From positions 1-64,000 of the forward strand of contig NZ_JAEUGD010000001.1 of NCBI RefSeq assembly GCF_016775155.1: a stretch of DNA of 64,000 bases, read 5' to 3'. This document shows, piece by piece, positions 55,405-64,000 of this stretch. The notes below the pieces were generated by a model, which was not told the DNA's origin, searched no databases, and was given only the letters and a program-made list of their open reading frames with translations. The stretch comes from Fulvivirga marina (GTDB taxonomy: Bacteria > Bacteroidota > Bacteroidia > Cytophagales > Cyclobacteriaceae). Both the position numbers and the translations under genes were made by a program. The stretch's first letter is position 1; the number at the start of each line of letters is the position of its first letter.

Positions 55405-56123
55405 TGGAGACTTCCTTCACTTTATTGCAGCGTGTTAATGCTCAGGACTGGTTACATATTGATGGAGAACTGTGCCACAAAGGGTTTTCTCATTTGGAGA
55501 ATATGCTTACCACTGAAGAGTGCAATAATCTAAAGGCCTTATATTCCTGTGATCCCCTTTATCGTAGTACTATAGATATGAGTAAGTACCGTTTTGGCGA
55601 GGGAACCTATCGGTATTTCAGGTATCCTTTGCCTGACATTGTTAACCAACTCAGAACTATAATATACCCTTTCTTGGTACCTACAGCCAATAAGTTTGTT
55701 CGGGAGATGCAAACAGGTACTGAATACCCGCAGGACCATGGAGGTCTTTTAGGCTATTGCCATCAAGCTGGACAGCAAAGGCCTACACCACTGATATTGA
55801 AGTATGAAAAGGGTGGCTATAATACATTGCATCAGGATTTGTATGGGGATATTTACTTTCCGTTTCAGGTAGTGCTATTTCTGAGTCAGCCTAATGAAGA
55901 CTTTGGAGGAGGGGAGTTTGTGATGACCGAACAACGACCCCGAGCGCAGTCAAAAGTGGAAGTGTTGCAGCCACGTAGGGGTGATGTTTTGATTTTTACT
56001 ACCAACTATAGACCTGTAAAAGGCAATCGTGGATACTATAGGGTTGCGATGAGACATGGTGTAAGTCGTGTAAAGTGGGGAGAGCGTGTAACCGTGGGTA
56101 TAATATTTCATGATGCTAAATAG
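55401..56123 (+). CDS. 2-oxoglutarate/Fe(II) dioxygenase in the alkylation-repair operon
   Basis: I chose the ATG at 55401 (MMETSFTLLQRVNAQDWLHI), overlapping ada by 4 bp; the longer ORF from 55329 lies inside ada. The 240-residue protein has the HxD motif in NTLHQDLYGDIYFP and a distal His in YRVAMRHGVSRVKWG with a following Arg, as in 2OG-dependent oxygenases of the Prolyl-4-hydroxylase/AlkB-like superfamily. In an ada operon a role in removing alkyl lesions from nucleic acids or protein is likely. The family is not the classic E. coli AlkB by sequence. Confidence 0.8.
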   Translation: MMETSFTLLQRVNAQDWLHIDGELCHKGFSHLENMLTTEECNNLKALYSCDPLYRSTIDMSKYRFGEGTYRYFRYPLPDIVNQLRTIIYPFLVPTANKFVREMQTGTEYPQDHGGLLGYCHQAGQQRPTPLILKYEKGGYNTLHQDLYGDIYFPFQVVLFLSQPNEDFGGGEFVMTEQRPRAQSKVEVLQPRRGDVLIFTTNYRPVKGNRGYYRVAMRHGVSRVKWGERVTVGIIFHDAK

Positions 56124-56373
56124 AGTATCCGTAATCAGGTTGATACTGGCAGGAACAGTTCGATTTGCCGGAAACCGGAAATTAAAAATTTATGGTACCT
56201 TGGATTGCGCATCGGGTAAGCGTATGAAAATGGAGAACAGGGTGTTTTTTGTTAGTGAAAGAGAAGCTGTAGAACTTGGTTACAGGCCTTGTGGTCGCTG
56301 TATGAGAGAAAAGTTCGTTTTCTGGCAACGAGATCATAAAGTTTTAAACAAATTTAAAATCAAAACTCTATAG
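56110..56373 (+). CDS. Ada zinc-binding domain as a separate protein
   Basis: The 87-residue protein matches the metal-binding N-terminal domain of Ada: GTLDCASGKRMKMENRVFFV and SEREAVELGYRPCGRCMREK. In E. coli Ada, four Cys hold Zn and one accepts the methyl from phosphotriesters; here three are visible (DCASG, PCGRC), so the fourth ligand may differ. It overlaps the dioxygenase gene by 14 bp. It may sense methylated DNA and control the operon with the AraC part. Confidence 0.8.
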   Translation: MMLNRVSVIRLILAGTVRFAGNRKLKIYGTLDCASGKRMKMENRVFFVSEREAVELGYRPCGRCMREKFVFWQRDHKVLNKFKIKTL

Positions 56374-56417
56374 TAATCGTATAACAATAATTGGTAACAG
56401 GAAAAAATCGGACTAAG

Positions 56418-56651
56418 ATGGGGACATCAATGATTGATAATGTACTTGTATTTAAAACCAATGTAACGGACTCGGTGCAGGTTGCTTCTTTAGCAGAAAT
56501 GCTGGATACTACAGAGGATATTGCAGACTGGAATATAGATTTCCAGGATTGTGATCATATTCTTAGGATTGTAAGTAGTGGTATCGAGACTCACGCGGTG
56601 ATTGCCAGTTTAACGGAACTCGGTTTTCGCTGTGAAGAACTCAAGGAGTAG
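56418..56651 (+). CDS. Small ferredoxin-like (HMA-like) fold protein
   Basis: The ATG at 56418 (MGTSMIDNVLVFKTNVTDSV) was chosen; a TTG at 56391 or ATG at 56430 are alternatives. The ~77-residue protein has the beta-alpha-beta-beta-alpha-beta rhythm of a heavy-metal-associated domain (VLVFKTNVT, ADWNIDFQDCDHILRIV, ASLTELGFRC), but the CxxC metal motif is absent. It follows the Ada zinc domain by about 45 bp and is probably part of the same unit. No function can be assigned. Confidence 0.5.
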   Translation: MGTSMIDNVLVFKTNVTDSVQVASLAEMLDTTEDIADWNIDFQDCDHILRIVSSGIETHAVIASLTELGFRCEELKE

Positions 56652-56860
56652 GGCACTATAGTCTTTAGTTGCAGTGACTAGAACTATGAACTGATACATG
56701 TTTAAACTTGTTTGTTTTTCTGAAAATATTTACTCATTATTTATTCCTGATGCATAGTTATTTATGCTTTTTTTGAGCCTTCTCGGTCTTATTTTTATTT
56801 AACTTTTCCAACTCTGAGGTAGTTAAGTGTGTCATATTGTAGTAAAACTTATGAATAAAT

Positions 56861-57808
56861 ATGATAACAATTAGACCGATTACTTATGTGATAGGGATGT
56901 CACTGTTAATCTCGTTTTTTACTTCTTGTAAAGAAGAGGAAACTCAGCTTGAGCGTTGGAGAAGGGAAGAGGATGAAAAGATAACCAAATACTTGACCGA
57001 TAATAATATCTCGGCAACAAAGGATGCCAGTGGTATCTATTATGAAGTCTTAGGTGAAAATGCTCAAGGAAGAACTGTGAAGACTAATGATATCATTTCT
57101 GTTTTTTATGATATCAAGACGTTGGAAGGAAAGCTATTGGAGAAGACGACTGATTCATTAGCGCCGGTTATGTTTTTGCATGACTATCGAAGTGTAATAC
57201 CTCTAGGGTTGGATTATGCCGTTCATTTAATGAAAGAAGGAGAGAAGTACAGGTTTTATATACCTTCTAGTCTGGCTTATGGAGAGTATAAGTCAGATGA
57301 TTTTGATGCTAATTCTATCTTTATCATAGAGCTTCAGGTTGCTGATGTTCAGACCCTTGAGGAGCGTAATAGTGAGGAAGTGAAAGCGTTAGGTGAATAC
57401 CTGACCTCAAATGCAGTTACCAATAAAGAGGAGCTTAGCTCCGGGCTTATTTACAATCAAAAAATACAAGGTACAGGTATCCAGCCTACCAGCCAAAGCA
57501 GGGTAAAAATTCACTATGAATGTCGATATCTTGACAGTACGCTGGTAGATAAGACAAACCCCAGCCAGCCTGTAATTATTGATTTGAATGGCGGATACAT
57601 AGTAAAAGGCTTGAAGGAGGGAATACTTAAAATGAAAGAGGGAGGGAAATCTACTTTGATTATGCCATCCAAACTAGCATTTGGTGGTAGTATTCAGGTT
57701 TTTCCGGCTTCGGTTCGTGAAGAGCTTATTCAAGACCAGGTTTTGCTGACCAGAGTCTTGCCGTTTTCACCGCTTGTTTATGAGGTAGAGCTTGTGGATA
57801 CAAATTGA
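56861..57808 (+). CDS. FKBP-type peptidyl-prolyl isomerase lipoprotein with two domains
   Basis: The 315-residue protein starts with MITIRPITYVIGMSLLISFF and TSCKEEE, a lipoprotein signal with Cys at about residue 23. Two FKBP-like domains follow (about 65-165 and 195-315), each with the VxxxY and GxxxxLxxMKEGxKxxxxxPxxLAYG pattern, for example YAVHLMKEGEKYRFYIPSSL and VKGLKEGILKMKEGGKSTLI. It folds proline-containing proteins in the periplasm or at the outer membrane; GldI-like proteins of gliding Bacteroidota are relatives. Confidence 0.85.
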   Translation: MITIRPITYVIGMSLLISFFTSCKEEETQLERWRREEDEKITKYLTDNNISATKDASGIYYEVLGENAQGRTVKTNDIISVFYDIKTLEGKLLEKTTDSLAPVMFLHDYRSVIPLGLDYAVHLMKEGEKYRFYIPSSLAYGEYKSDDFDANSIFIIELQVADVQTLEERNSEEVKALGEYLTSNAVTNKEELSSGLIYNQKIQGTGIQPTSQSRVKIHYECRYLDSTLVDKTNPSQPVIIDLNGGYIVKGLKEGILKMKEGGKSTLIMPSKLAFGGSIQVFPASVREELIQDQVLLTRVLPFSPLVYEVELVDTN

Positions 57809-57837
57809 TTTTTTATTTACGTGGTAGATTGATAAGG

Positions 57838-57869
57838 GCCTGTTATCGTAAGATGACGGGCTTTTTTTT
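57838..57869 (+). terminator. Terminator after the FKBP gene
   Basis: A 10-bp stem GCCTGTTATC/GATGACGGGC (two G-T pairs) with a GTAA loop is followed by eight T residues, 30 bp after the FKBP stop codon. Confidence 0.85.
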
Positions 57870-58016
57870 ATGCTTTCGTATGGAAGTCCGGTTACTATTA
57901 GGCAGGTTTGATCGTTCTCTATTGACAAAGGGATTATTGGTGATGATTTCTTATTTGTTCATATATTAACATATTTACGCTTTGAATGTAAACGTTTTAG
58001 CAAAAAGGAAAATGTT

Positions 58017-58415
58017 ATGGAAAAAGAATTGATGAATGAACCCTATGCCAGAGTTACATATGATCCGGAAAGATACATAGGTAAAGTAATATGGCAAGGC
58101 AATCCAAAGACCGAGGAATATAAACTGCCTTTTTTGAAATTATTGGAATGGGCTGAAGATCACAAGACCACGAGGTTTTTGTCAGATACTAGGGAACAAG
58201 GTGTGGTTTCTCCTGAGAACCGAAAATGGTTTGAAGCAGAGATGGTGCCTGCTGCCATTAATGCTGGCTGTAAGCGTGCCGCAGTAATTACTAGCGGAAA
58301 TGTGTTTAAACGATACTACCTAAATATGATCTTATCGGTAGTTAATAAGTTTGATATGCCTTTCAAGATTGTACAGGATGAAGAAAGCGCTATCGAATTT
58401 CTTATGGAGAAATAA
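58017..58415 (+). CDS. STAS/SpoIIAA-like small protein
   Basis: The 132-residue protein has a start YARVTYDPERYIGKVIWQGN, then alternating helices and strands (TTRFLSDTREQGVVSPENRK, CKRAAVITSG). This fits the STAS (SpoIIAA-like) fold often found in Bacteroidota. It stands alone and ends 23 bp from the convergent regulator gene. Confidence 0.6.
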   Translation: MEKELMNEPYARVTYDPERYIGKVIWQGNPKTEEYKLPFLKLLEWAEDHKTTRFLSDTREQGVVSPENRKWFEAEMVPAAINAGCKRAAVITSGNVFKRYYLNMILSVVNKFDMPFKIVQDEESAIEFLMEK

Positions 58416-58437
58416 GATAAAGAAGGCCTGTGGCCAT

Positions 58438-61350
58438 TTAAAACTTGAGAATAAACTCCTGTAAGTTGACCGACCGGTCAAGCCCCAATTTTTTTCTAAG
58501 CCGGTACCGTGCTATTTCAACGCCCCGCACGGATATATTCAGCAGGTGAGCAATCTCCTTAGTAGAAAGGTTCATACGTAGATAGGCACTTAACTTCATT
58601 TCTTGAGGACTCAAATCAGGAAATGTTTCTTTTAGCCTATTAGTGAAATCACCATGTACTTGGTCAAAATGAAAGGCAAAATGTTCCCAGTCATCATCCT
58701 GAGAAATATTCCTGTCTATATTGCCAATGATCTTTTTCAATTCGTGCTTGACCTCTTGGTTCTTGCTTCTTTTTGAAATACTGCTTAGGTTGCTCTTTAT
58801 ACTGGCAATGAAACCATTCTTATTGATAAGATGCATGGTAGACGTTGCCAGTTCCTTGTTTTTACTATCTATTTCAGCTTTCAGCTTTTCATTTTTGAGG
58901 CGCTGTATTTCCTCTTCAGATTTCTTGGTGATAGATTCTATTTCAGTCTCTTTTTTATGTAATTCCTTTTCCTGCTTTATGGTTAATTGGTGCTTTTCCA
59001 GCTTGTGCTTTTTGTCAAAGAGATAAAAAGCTATGAATAAAGAAGTGAGGATTATGCCTGTATAGATGATATATGCGAACCTTGTTCGATACCAAGGTGG
59101 CAATACAATAAATTTATATGAAGTAGCTTCGCTGACTTTACCATAAATATTTTTGGCCCTTACATGAAAGGTATATATACCTTCGTGTAGGTTGGTATAC
59201 TCTTTATCTGTTCTACTTGTCCAGTCGCTCCAGCTTTTTTCTCCATTTTCTAACCAGTATTGGTATACGGTCTTTTCAAGGCCATCTACAAAGGTTGCGC
59301 TGTAGCTAAACTGAATTGAATTCTGTTCGTAAGGTATCTTTTGGATGTACGTTTCAGGCTGTTTATTCGTTACCTCTCCATTATTAATGTAGTGACCGTG
59401 AAAGAGGGGCGCACTGCTGTTGCCTGTAAGGTTAACCTTTCTTAAAAGAGTATGAAAAGGGTGATCAGTAATGTTTGCCGAGCCTGCGGTATAGAGTACA
59501 AAACCTTCTTTGGCTGCGTAGAGTGCCTGGTTAGCGCTGAGGATGGACACATTTTGCAGGTCATCATTTAGCATGTCCTCCAACTTGTTAAAAATGCTGG
59601 TTTTCTTATGGTATTCACCACTGGCATCCTTTTCTAGTATCCCGATCTCCTGGATGGTCATGTAGTAGATGTTCTGGTAAGGGTCCTCTGCGAGGGCAAT
59701 AACTGGATCGTTGTTAAAAAATTCTTTAAAAAAATCATCTACCACAAAACGATCCGACACCTTATCATATCGATAGATCTGGTTTTCAGTAGTAAACACC
59801 AGTCTATTATGTATTCTGAATACATTGATGAGTACATTTGAAGGAAGGCCTGATTCAGTGCCGTAGTACTTTACCGATGATATGGAGTCCATGCTGTGAT
59901 TTAGCTTGAGTCTGTAAACACCCTTGTATCCATGGGTCATCCAGATATCCCCACCCTCATCCTGCTCCATAACCCTGGATGATTCATCGAACCCTTTTAT
60001 TTTATGTTGGAACACTATACTGCCACCTACTTCCCTATATAGCACAAGTCCTTTATAAGTTCCCTCAATAATATACTCAGGCCTATCTTTTAACCTTAAA
60101 AAGGTCCAGGCGCCTAAAACATCAGAAATTCTTGATACAGACTTATCTCTTAGCAGGAAAGCTCCATTATGATGTCCTACAAGCAAATGATCTTTTACTT
60201 TATTGATGCTGTATACCTGGCCCTCAGTATTATCTAAAAACTGGTAGTTCTTGCCACTGTCTTCGTTTAGTTTTTTTACATAAAGCCCGTTATTTGTGCC
60301 CAGATAAAGCGTACTGTTGTCAAGGTAACCATCATATCCTGTTCCGGGTAGTCCAACCTGTTCATTGATATAGGTGAAGGGCATGTCCAGTTCAATGTAT
60401 GTAATACCATTATTATGCCCTAGCCAAAGGTTGTTTTGAGCATCTTCAAAAAGGCTGAGTACCGTGCGGTTATTGAGCCCCTTGGTTTTGTTCAGGTTGA
60501 GAAGTATTTCACCTTTGGGAGAAACTATATACAGCCCGTTGTTTTGTGATCCCAATGCATAATTTCCATTCCTTAAGCGCAGAGCACAGTTGATAGCTGA
60601 GCTTTTAAAAGTGTTGTTGTTTTTTATGTTCCAAGGCACAAAGTCGCTCCCATCATAAATAAAAATGCCATTATGTAATGTAGCGACCCAAAGCTCATTA
60701 TTCGGTAAGTTCAGTAATCCTGTAACTGTCATACCTCGAAGCCTTTCACCTCCAGGAAGTATTTTTAATGAAGTACCATCAAGATAAGAGAGGCCTGCTT
60801 CAAGTTGGTTGATATAAAGCTGGTGATTGGTGTAGAAGAAGTTCTCCGGAGCTAGCTCCGGGTCTATAATATCAATCTTTCCATCAGGGTGATAAATGAA
60901 TATCTGCTGAAAAGTGCAGAATACCAGACGGTCATGGTCTTGAAATACACGCCATGCCTCATCAAAATTTCTAAAATCAGACGGGAGGCTATCTGCAAGT
61001 GATGTGTATGTGAGCTTACCTAAGCCGTCAGGAAACAGGTATCCGAAGTCACCCTGACTGGCCACATAGACCTTTCCATCAGGGCCTATTGAGATGTGTC
61101 TTACTTTGCTGCCACTGCTTTGGGTAAATATATTCCATGAAGAGCCGTCAAATTCGAGAACACCAAAGTTATTGGCTACATATATGAGGCCATACTTGTT
61201 TTGAGCCAGTGCCCAGTTTTGTATTCCTCCATTATATTCCCTAGTGGAATAGTATTTTATAAATGGCAGTCCCAAGTCATAATTTTGGGTCTGGCCGTTT
61301 GGTGAAAAACAACATAAGATTAAACAAATCAACAGAAAGTTTTTAGTCAT
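58438..61350 (-). CDS. Reg_prop/Y_Y_Y sensor with LuxR DNA-binding domain
   Basis: The 970-residue protein begins with a signal peptide (MTKNFLLICLILCCFSPNGQ), then a two-component-regulator propeller domain (about 25-620, repeats such as LFEDAQNNLWLGHNNGITYI), a Y_Y_Y domain (about 690-755, YTFHVRAKNIYGK), a membrane helix (about 765-787), a coiled coil and a C-terminal LuxR-type HTH (STKEIAHLLNISVRGVEIAR). Unlike hybrid kinases it has no kinase or receiver. It reads a periplasmic signal, likely a glycan, and activates genes such as the divergent SusC gene. Confidence 0.9.
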   Translation of the reverse strand: MTKNFLLICLILCCFSPNGQTQNYDLGLPFIKYYSTREYNGGIQNWALAQNKYGLIYVANNFGVLEFDGSSWNIFTQSSGSKVRHISIGPDGKVYVASQGDFGYLFPDGLGKLTYTSLADSLPSDFRNFDEAWRVFQDHDRLVFCTFQQIFIYHPDGKIDIIDPELAPENFFYTNHQLYINQLEAGLSYLDGTSLKILPGGERLRGMTVTGLLNLPNNELWVATLHNGIFIYDGSDFVPWNIKNNNTFKSSAINCALRLRNGNYALGSQNNGLYIVSPKGEILLNLNKTKGLNNRTVLSLFEDAQNNLWLGHNNGITYIELDMPFTYINEQVGLPGTGYDGYLDNSTLYLGTNNGLYVKKLNEDSGKNYQFLDNTEGQVYSINKVKDHLLVGHHNGAFLLRDKSVSRISDVLGAWTFLRLKDRPEYIIEGTYKGLVLYREVGGSIVFQHKIKGFDESSRVMEQDEGGDIWMTHGYKGVYRLKLNHSMDSISSVKYYGTESGLPSNVLINVFRIHNRLVFTTENQIYRYDKVSDRFVVDDFFKEFFNNDPVIALAEDPYQNIYYMTIQEIGILEKDASGEYHKKTSIFNKLEDMLNDDLQNVSILSANQALYAAKEGFVLYTAGSANITDHPFHTLLRKVNLTGNSSAPLFHGHYINNGEVTNKQPETYIQKIPYEQNSIQFSYSATFVDGLEKTVYQYWLENGEKSWSDWTSRTDKEYTNLHEGIYTFHVRAKNIYGKVSEATSYKFIVLPPWYRTRFAYIIYTGIILTSLFIAFYLFDKKHKLEKHQLTIKQEKELHKKETEIESITKKSEEEIQRLKNEKLKAEIDSKNKELATSTMHLINKNGFIASIKSNLSSISKRSKNQEVKHELKKIIGNIDRNISQDDDWEHFAFHFDQVHGDFTNRLKETFPDLSPQEMKLSAYLRMNLSTKEIAHLLNISVRGVEIARYRLRKKLGLDRSVNLQEFILKF

Positions 61351-61641
61351 GAGTGGGGCGTCAATACAGTTGTTGATTTTTAAAGGTAAAAAATTAATGA
61401 TGTATTTAGAATAGAATAGTGAAGTAATGGTGGTACATGGTTTAGGAAACGTTTTTAATACGTTTATTGGCTATAATGGGCTTATTTATAGTTGTTTTGA
61501 TGAAGTTTTGATAAAACCCAAAAGTAGCATTGATGTAGTTATGATGTAGTATGTTTTTTGTCTTTGAGAGAGGTTTCGTCTTCCTTGATGACCAGAAATA
61601 GGATTAAATCCATTTCATAAACCCTCAACTAATTTAACAAT

Positions 61642-64000
61642 ATGAAGAACTACTTACTAACGGTACTTTTACTGTTCATTGCTATGCTTTCTCATGGGCA
61701 AAGTGTAGTGTCTGGTACAGTGAAAGATGAAACTGGCGAGCCGCTGCCAGGGGTAAACGTACTGGTTCGAGGAACCAGCCAGGGAACGGTTACCGATATT
61801 AGTGGTAACTACAGACTCAAAGTCCCCGAAAACGCATCCTTAATTTTTAGCTTTATCGGATATGTTACTGAGGAGATCAGGGTAGAAAACCGCTCTACTA
61901 TAGAACTGGTACTCACGCCGGATATTACAGCACTTAATGAAGTTGTAGTGATCGGTTATGGTACCTCTACTAAAAAAGAACTTACCGGAGCCGTATCAGT
62001 AGTGCAGGCCGAAGAGATTCAGGCACTCAACCCCACAAGGTTAGAGCAGGCCCTACAAGGTCAGATGGCCGGAGTAAATGTTACTACTGCTTCTGGGTCC
62101 CCCGGAGGCTCTGCAAATATCAGGATTAGAGGTATAACCACAAATGGAAATAATAACCCACTTGTGCTTGTAGATGATGTACCTTATTCAGTAGATGGTC
62201 TCAGTGCATTAAACCCAAATGACATTGAGTCTATAAACGTATTGAAAGATGCCTCAGCTTCTATTTATGGGGTGCAGGCTGCCAATGGAGTAATTTTGAT
62301 AACCACCAAAAAGGGAAAGCAAAATGCAGAGCCTCGTTTTTCATTTGACTCTTATTATGGTATACAGGAAACCTCCAGAAAGCTGCCACTGCTTAACGCA
62401 ACGGAGTATGCAGTGTTGGTTAATGAAGCTTACGCCAACGGTGGGCAAACCCCTCCATTTACTAATGTAAACCTGGGGGAAGGTACCGACTGGCAGGATG
62501 AAGTTTTTGGCCGTGCACCGATTCAAAACTACAACCTGTCTGTAAATGGAGGAGGTGAGAAAACAACTTATTCCATTGGAGGTTCATACTTTGATCAGGA
62601 AGGTATTGTAGGCGGCGATAAGGCCAGTTTTCAGCGCTACAATATGAGGATGAATTTTAATACAGAACTATCCGATAAACTGACCTTCCAAAATGTACTT
62701 TTATATGCAAATGAGACAAGGCGCACTTTGCCAGAAAATGGCCAGGCATCAGTGTTGTATAATACCATCAATATGGCACCAACGATGTCAGTTTACGGCC
62801 AGGATGGTAACTTTACCTTAGCCGACGGCTTGGGCTCAGAGGTGATCAACCCCCTCGCTCAGATTGCAAATACCTTTAACCGGAACAGGGTGGATAAACT
62901 TACCGGTAAGCTGTCATTGACCTATGACATACTTGATGACCTGAACGTAACTACACGCTTTGGTTACAACTATGCTAATGTGAGAAATAAGACATTTAAC
63001 CCTTATGTATATTATGGTCAAAACAAAGTTCAAAACAATACTTTAAATGCCGACCTTGACCCGATTACCAAACTGGATACCCTGACCAATTCAGAAGTAC
63101 AGACAGTATTTAATTCAGTATCGGAAACCCAGCAAATTTTTTATGATAATATATGGGAAACGTTTGCGAACTATAAGAAGAGGTTAAATGACAAACATGG
63201 ATTTGATGTGACGCTGGGCATGTCACTAAGAAAGGAGAGAGGGGAGTCACTGACAGGTACAGCATTTGATATCCCTAACAACTCATATGATTTTGCAGAC
63301 ATTTCTGCTGCAGACCCTAATAATGATGATAACAATGCCTCTTCATATCAATATGATTTCAGGCAGTTGTCATACTTTACAAGGGTACAATATGATTATG
63401 AAAACCGCTATCTACTGTCATTAATCGTTAGGAGAGATGCATCTACCCGTTTTGGTCCGAATAACCGAGTGGGGTACTTTCCTTCACTATCCGCTGCATG
63501 GATAGTTTCTGACGAGTCATTTTTTGATGTGAGCTTCATTAACCTGTTTAAGTTCAGGGCCAGCTATGGTGTGTCTGGCAATGACAAGATTCAGGACTTT
63601 GTTTACAGGGGCTTACTCAATGGTGAAGGTGTTTATGTGCTGAATGGAGAACTGGTTACAGGCCGTGCACTTGGCAGGATATCTAACCCTGATGTGAAGT
63701 GGGAGCAGCTTAAGCAAGGCAATGTCGGCTTCGACCTCCGTTTGTTTGAAGGGAAGGTATCTGCTTCTGTTGATTACTTTGTGAAACGTACTGAAGATCT
63801 ATTGCTTCAGCCACAGGTATCAGGGCTTCTGGGCTCCGGAGCTCCCGGCAGTGCTGCACCATATATCAATGCAGGAACTATTGATAACAGGGGTTTTGAA
63901 TTCCTTATTGGGTACAATGGTGAGATCAGTAATGATGTTCAATTCAGCATCAACTATAATCTGAGCACATTGACCAATGAAACTGTTGAATTAGCAAATG
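61642..64000 (+). CDS. SusC/RagA-type TonB-dependent receptor (3' end outside window)
   Basis: The open frame runs off the right edge after about 786 residues; the family usually has 950-1100. A signal peptide (MKNYLLTVLLLFIAMLSHGQ) leads to a carboxypeptidase-D-like N-domain (about 22-100, VSGTVKDETGEPLPGVNVLV), a plug domain (about 110-225, GYGTSTKKELTGAVSVV, LKDASASIYGVQAANGVILI) and the start of the barrel. It imports glycans or peptides through the outer membrane with TonB energy. A SusD gene is expected just after the window. It is divergent from its likely regulator. Confidence 0.9.
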   Translation, partial: MKNYLLTVLLLFIAMLSHGQSVVSGTVKDETGEPLPGVNVLVRGTSQGTVTDISGNYRLKVPENASLIFSFIGYVTEEIRVENRSTIELVLTPDITALNEVVVIGYGTSTKKELTGAVSVVQAEEIQALNPTRLEQALQGQMAGVNVTTASGSPGGSANIRIRGITTNGNNNPLVLVDDVPYSVDGLSALNPNDIESINVLKDASASIYGVQAANGVILITTKKGKQNAEPRFSFDSYYGIQETSRKLPLLNATEYAVLVNEAYANGGQTPPFTNVNLGEGTDWQDEVFGRAPIQNYNLSVNGGGEKTTYSIGGSYFDQEGIVGGDKASFQRYNMRMNFNTELSDKLTFQNVLLYANETRRTLPENGQASVLYNTINMAPTMSVYGQDGNFTLADGLGSEVINPLAQIANTFNRNRVDKLTGKLSLTYDILDDLNVTTRFGYNYANVRNKTFNPYVYYGQNKVQNNTLNADLDPITKLDTLTNSEVQTVFNSVSETQQIFYDNIWETFANYKKRLNDKHGFDVTLGMSLRKERGESLTGTAFDIPNNSYDFADISAADPNNDDNNASSYQYDFRQLSYFTRVQYDYENRYLLSLIVRRDASTRFGPNNRVGYFPSLSAAWIVSDESFFDVSFINLFKFRASYGVSGNDKIQDFVYRGLLNGEGVYVLNGELVTGRALGRISNPDVKWEQLKQGNVGFDLRLFEGKVSASVDYFVKRTEDLLLQPQVSGLLGSGAPGSAAPYINAGTIDNRGFEFLIGYNGEISNDVQFSINYNLSTLTNETVELAN

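Noticed and set aside
1-64000. CRISPR arrays, tRNA or rRNA genes, insertion sequences
   Set aside because: No regularly spaced repeats, cloverleaf or rRNA motifs, and no transposase ORF were seen by eye; small tRNAs could still be missed without a search tool.

Overview
The window looks like a chromosome segment of a Bacteroidota bacterium, probably of the order Cytophagales. The signs are a SusC-type TonB-dependent receptor beside a Reg_prop/Y_Y_Y/LuxR regulator, a two-domain FKBP lipoprotein, a BlaR1-M23 fusion, a Bacteroidota-type tyrosine recombinase, near absence of Shine-Dalgarno sequences and TAnnTTTG-like promoter elements. No rRNA, tRNA or CRISPR array was seen by eye.

Region 1 (1-13.4 kb). 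After the 3' end of a TPR membrane protein and a decayed minus-strand gene comes a compact, all-plus-strand run of about 24 genes (1283-13411), by eye more GC-rich than its surroundings. Nearly all encode small single-span membrane proteins. With them are a beta-rich protein with an acidic head and a basic tail (candidate jelly-roll capsid protein), an HExxH metallopeptidase, a membrane-anchored beta-propeller, two cell-wall hydrolases (TIGR02594/CHAP-like and M15), two peptidoglycan-binding membrane proteins, a holin-like protein and an overlapping spanin-like pair. No tail, portal, large terminase, packaging ATPase, replication gene or integrase is visible inside the run. I read it as the virion and lysis module of a tailless, membrane-containing phage, a satellite of one, or a domesticated particle. 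This is the most novel part of the window.

Region 2 (13.5-33.6 kb) is a defence island on the minus strand. It holds a two-gene Septu-like system (HNH nuclease and AAA ATPase) and then an eight-gene, tightly overlapping operon: winged-helix regulator, HsdM-like methylase, HsdS, NERD/double kinase/P-loop protein, a 520-residue unknown, a 1812-residue HerA-like ATPase, a PP2C phosphatase and a HEPN-like protein. Gene number and content match the published description of the methylation-associated defence system (MADS).

Region 3 (33.6-45 kb) carries a NarL-type two-component system with a membrane protein, a secreted protein, and a copper-oxidase operon: multicopper oxidase, DJ-1/PfpI protein with an apparent frameshift, tyrosinase, a copy of the tyrosinase C-terminal domain, and a small four-helix membrane protein. 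One identical stretch with a perfect 16-bp palindrome lies upstream of the oxidase operon and of a membrane-protein gene beside the response regulator, which suggests a shared regulon. A tyrosine recombinase with 11-bp-phased repeats upstream closes this part. A compact restriction-modification pair follows (45.6-48 kb).

Region 4 (48-64 kb) looks like core genome: acyltransferase, MATE exporter, BlaI/BlaR1-M23, MscS channel, an alkylation-repair operon in which the Ada zinc domain is a separate gene, an FKBP lipoprotein, a STAS-like protein, and the SusC receptor with its regulator, cut by the right edge.
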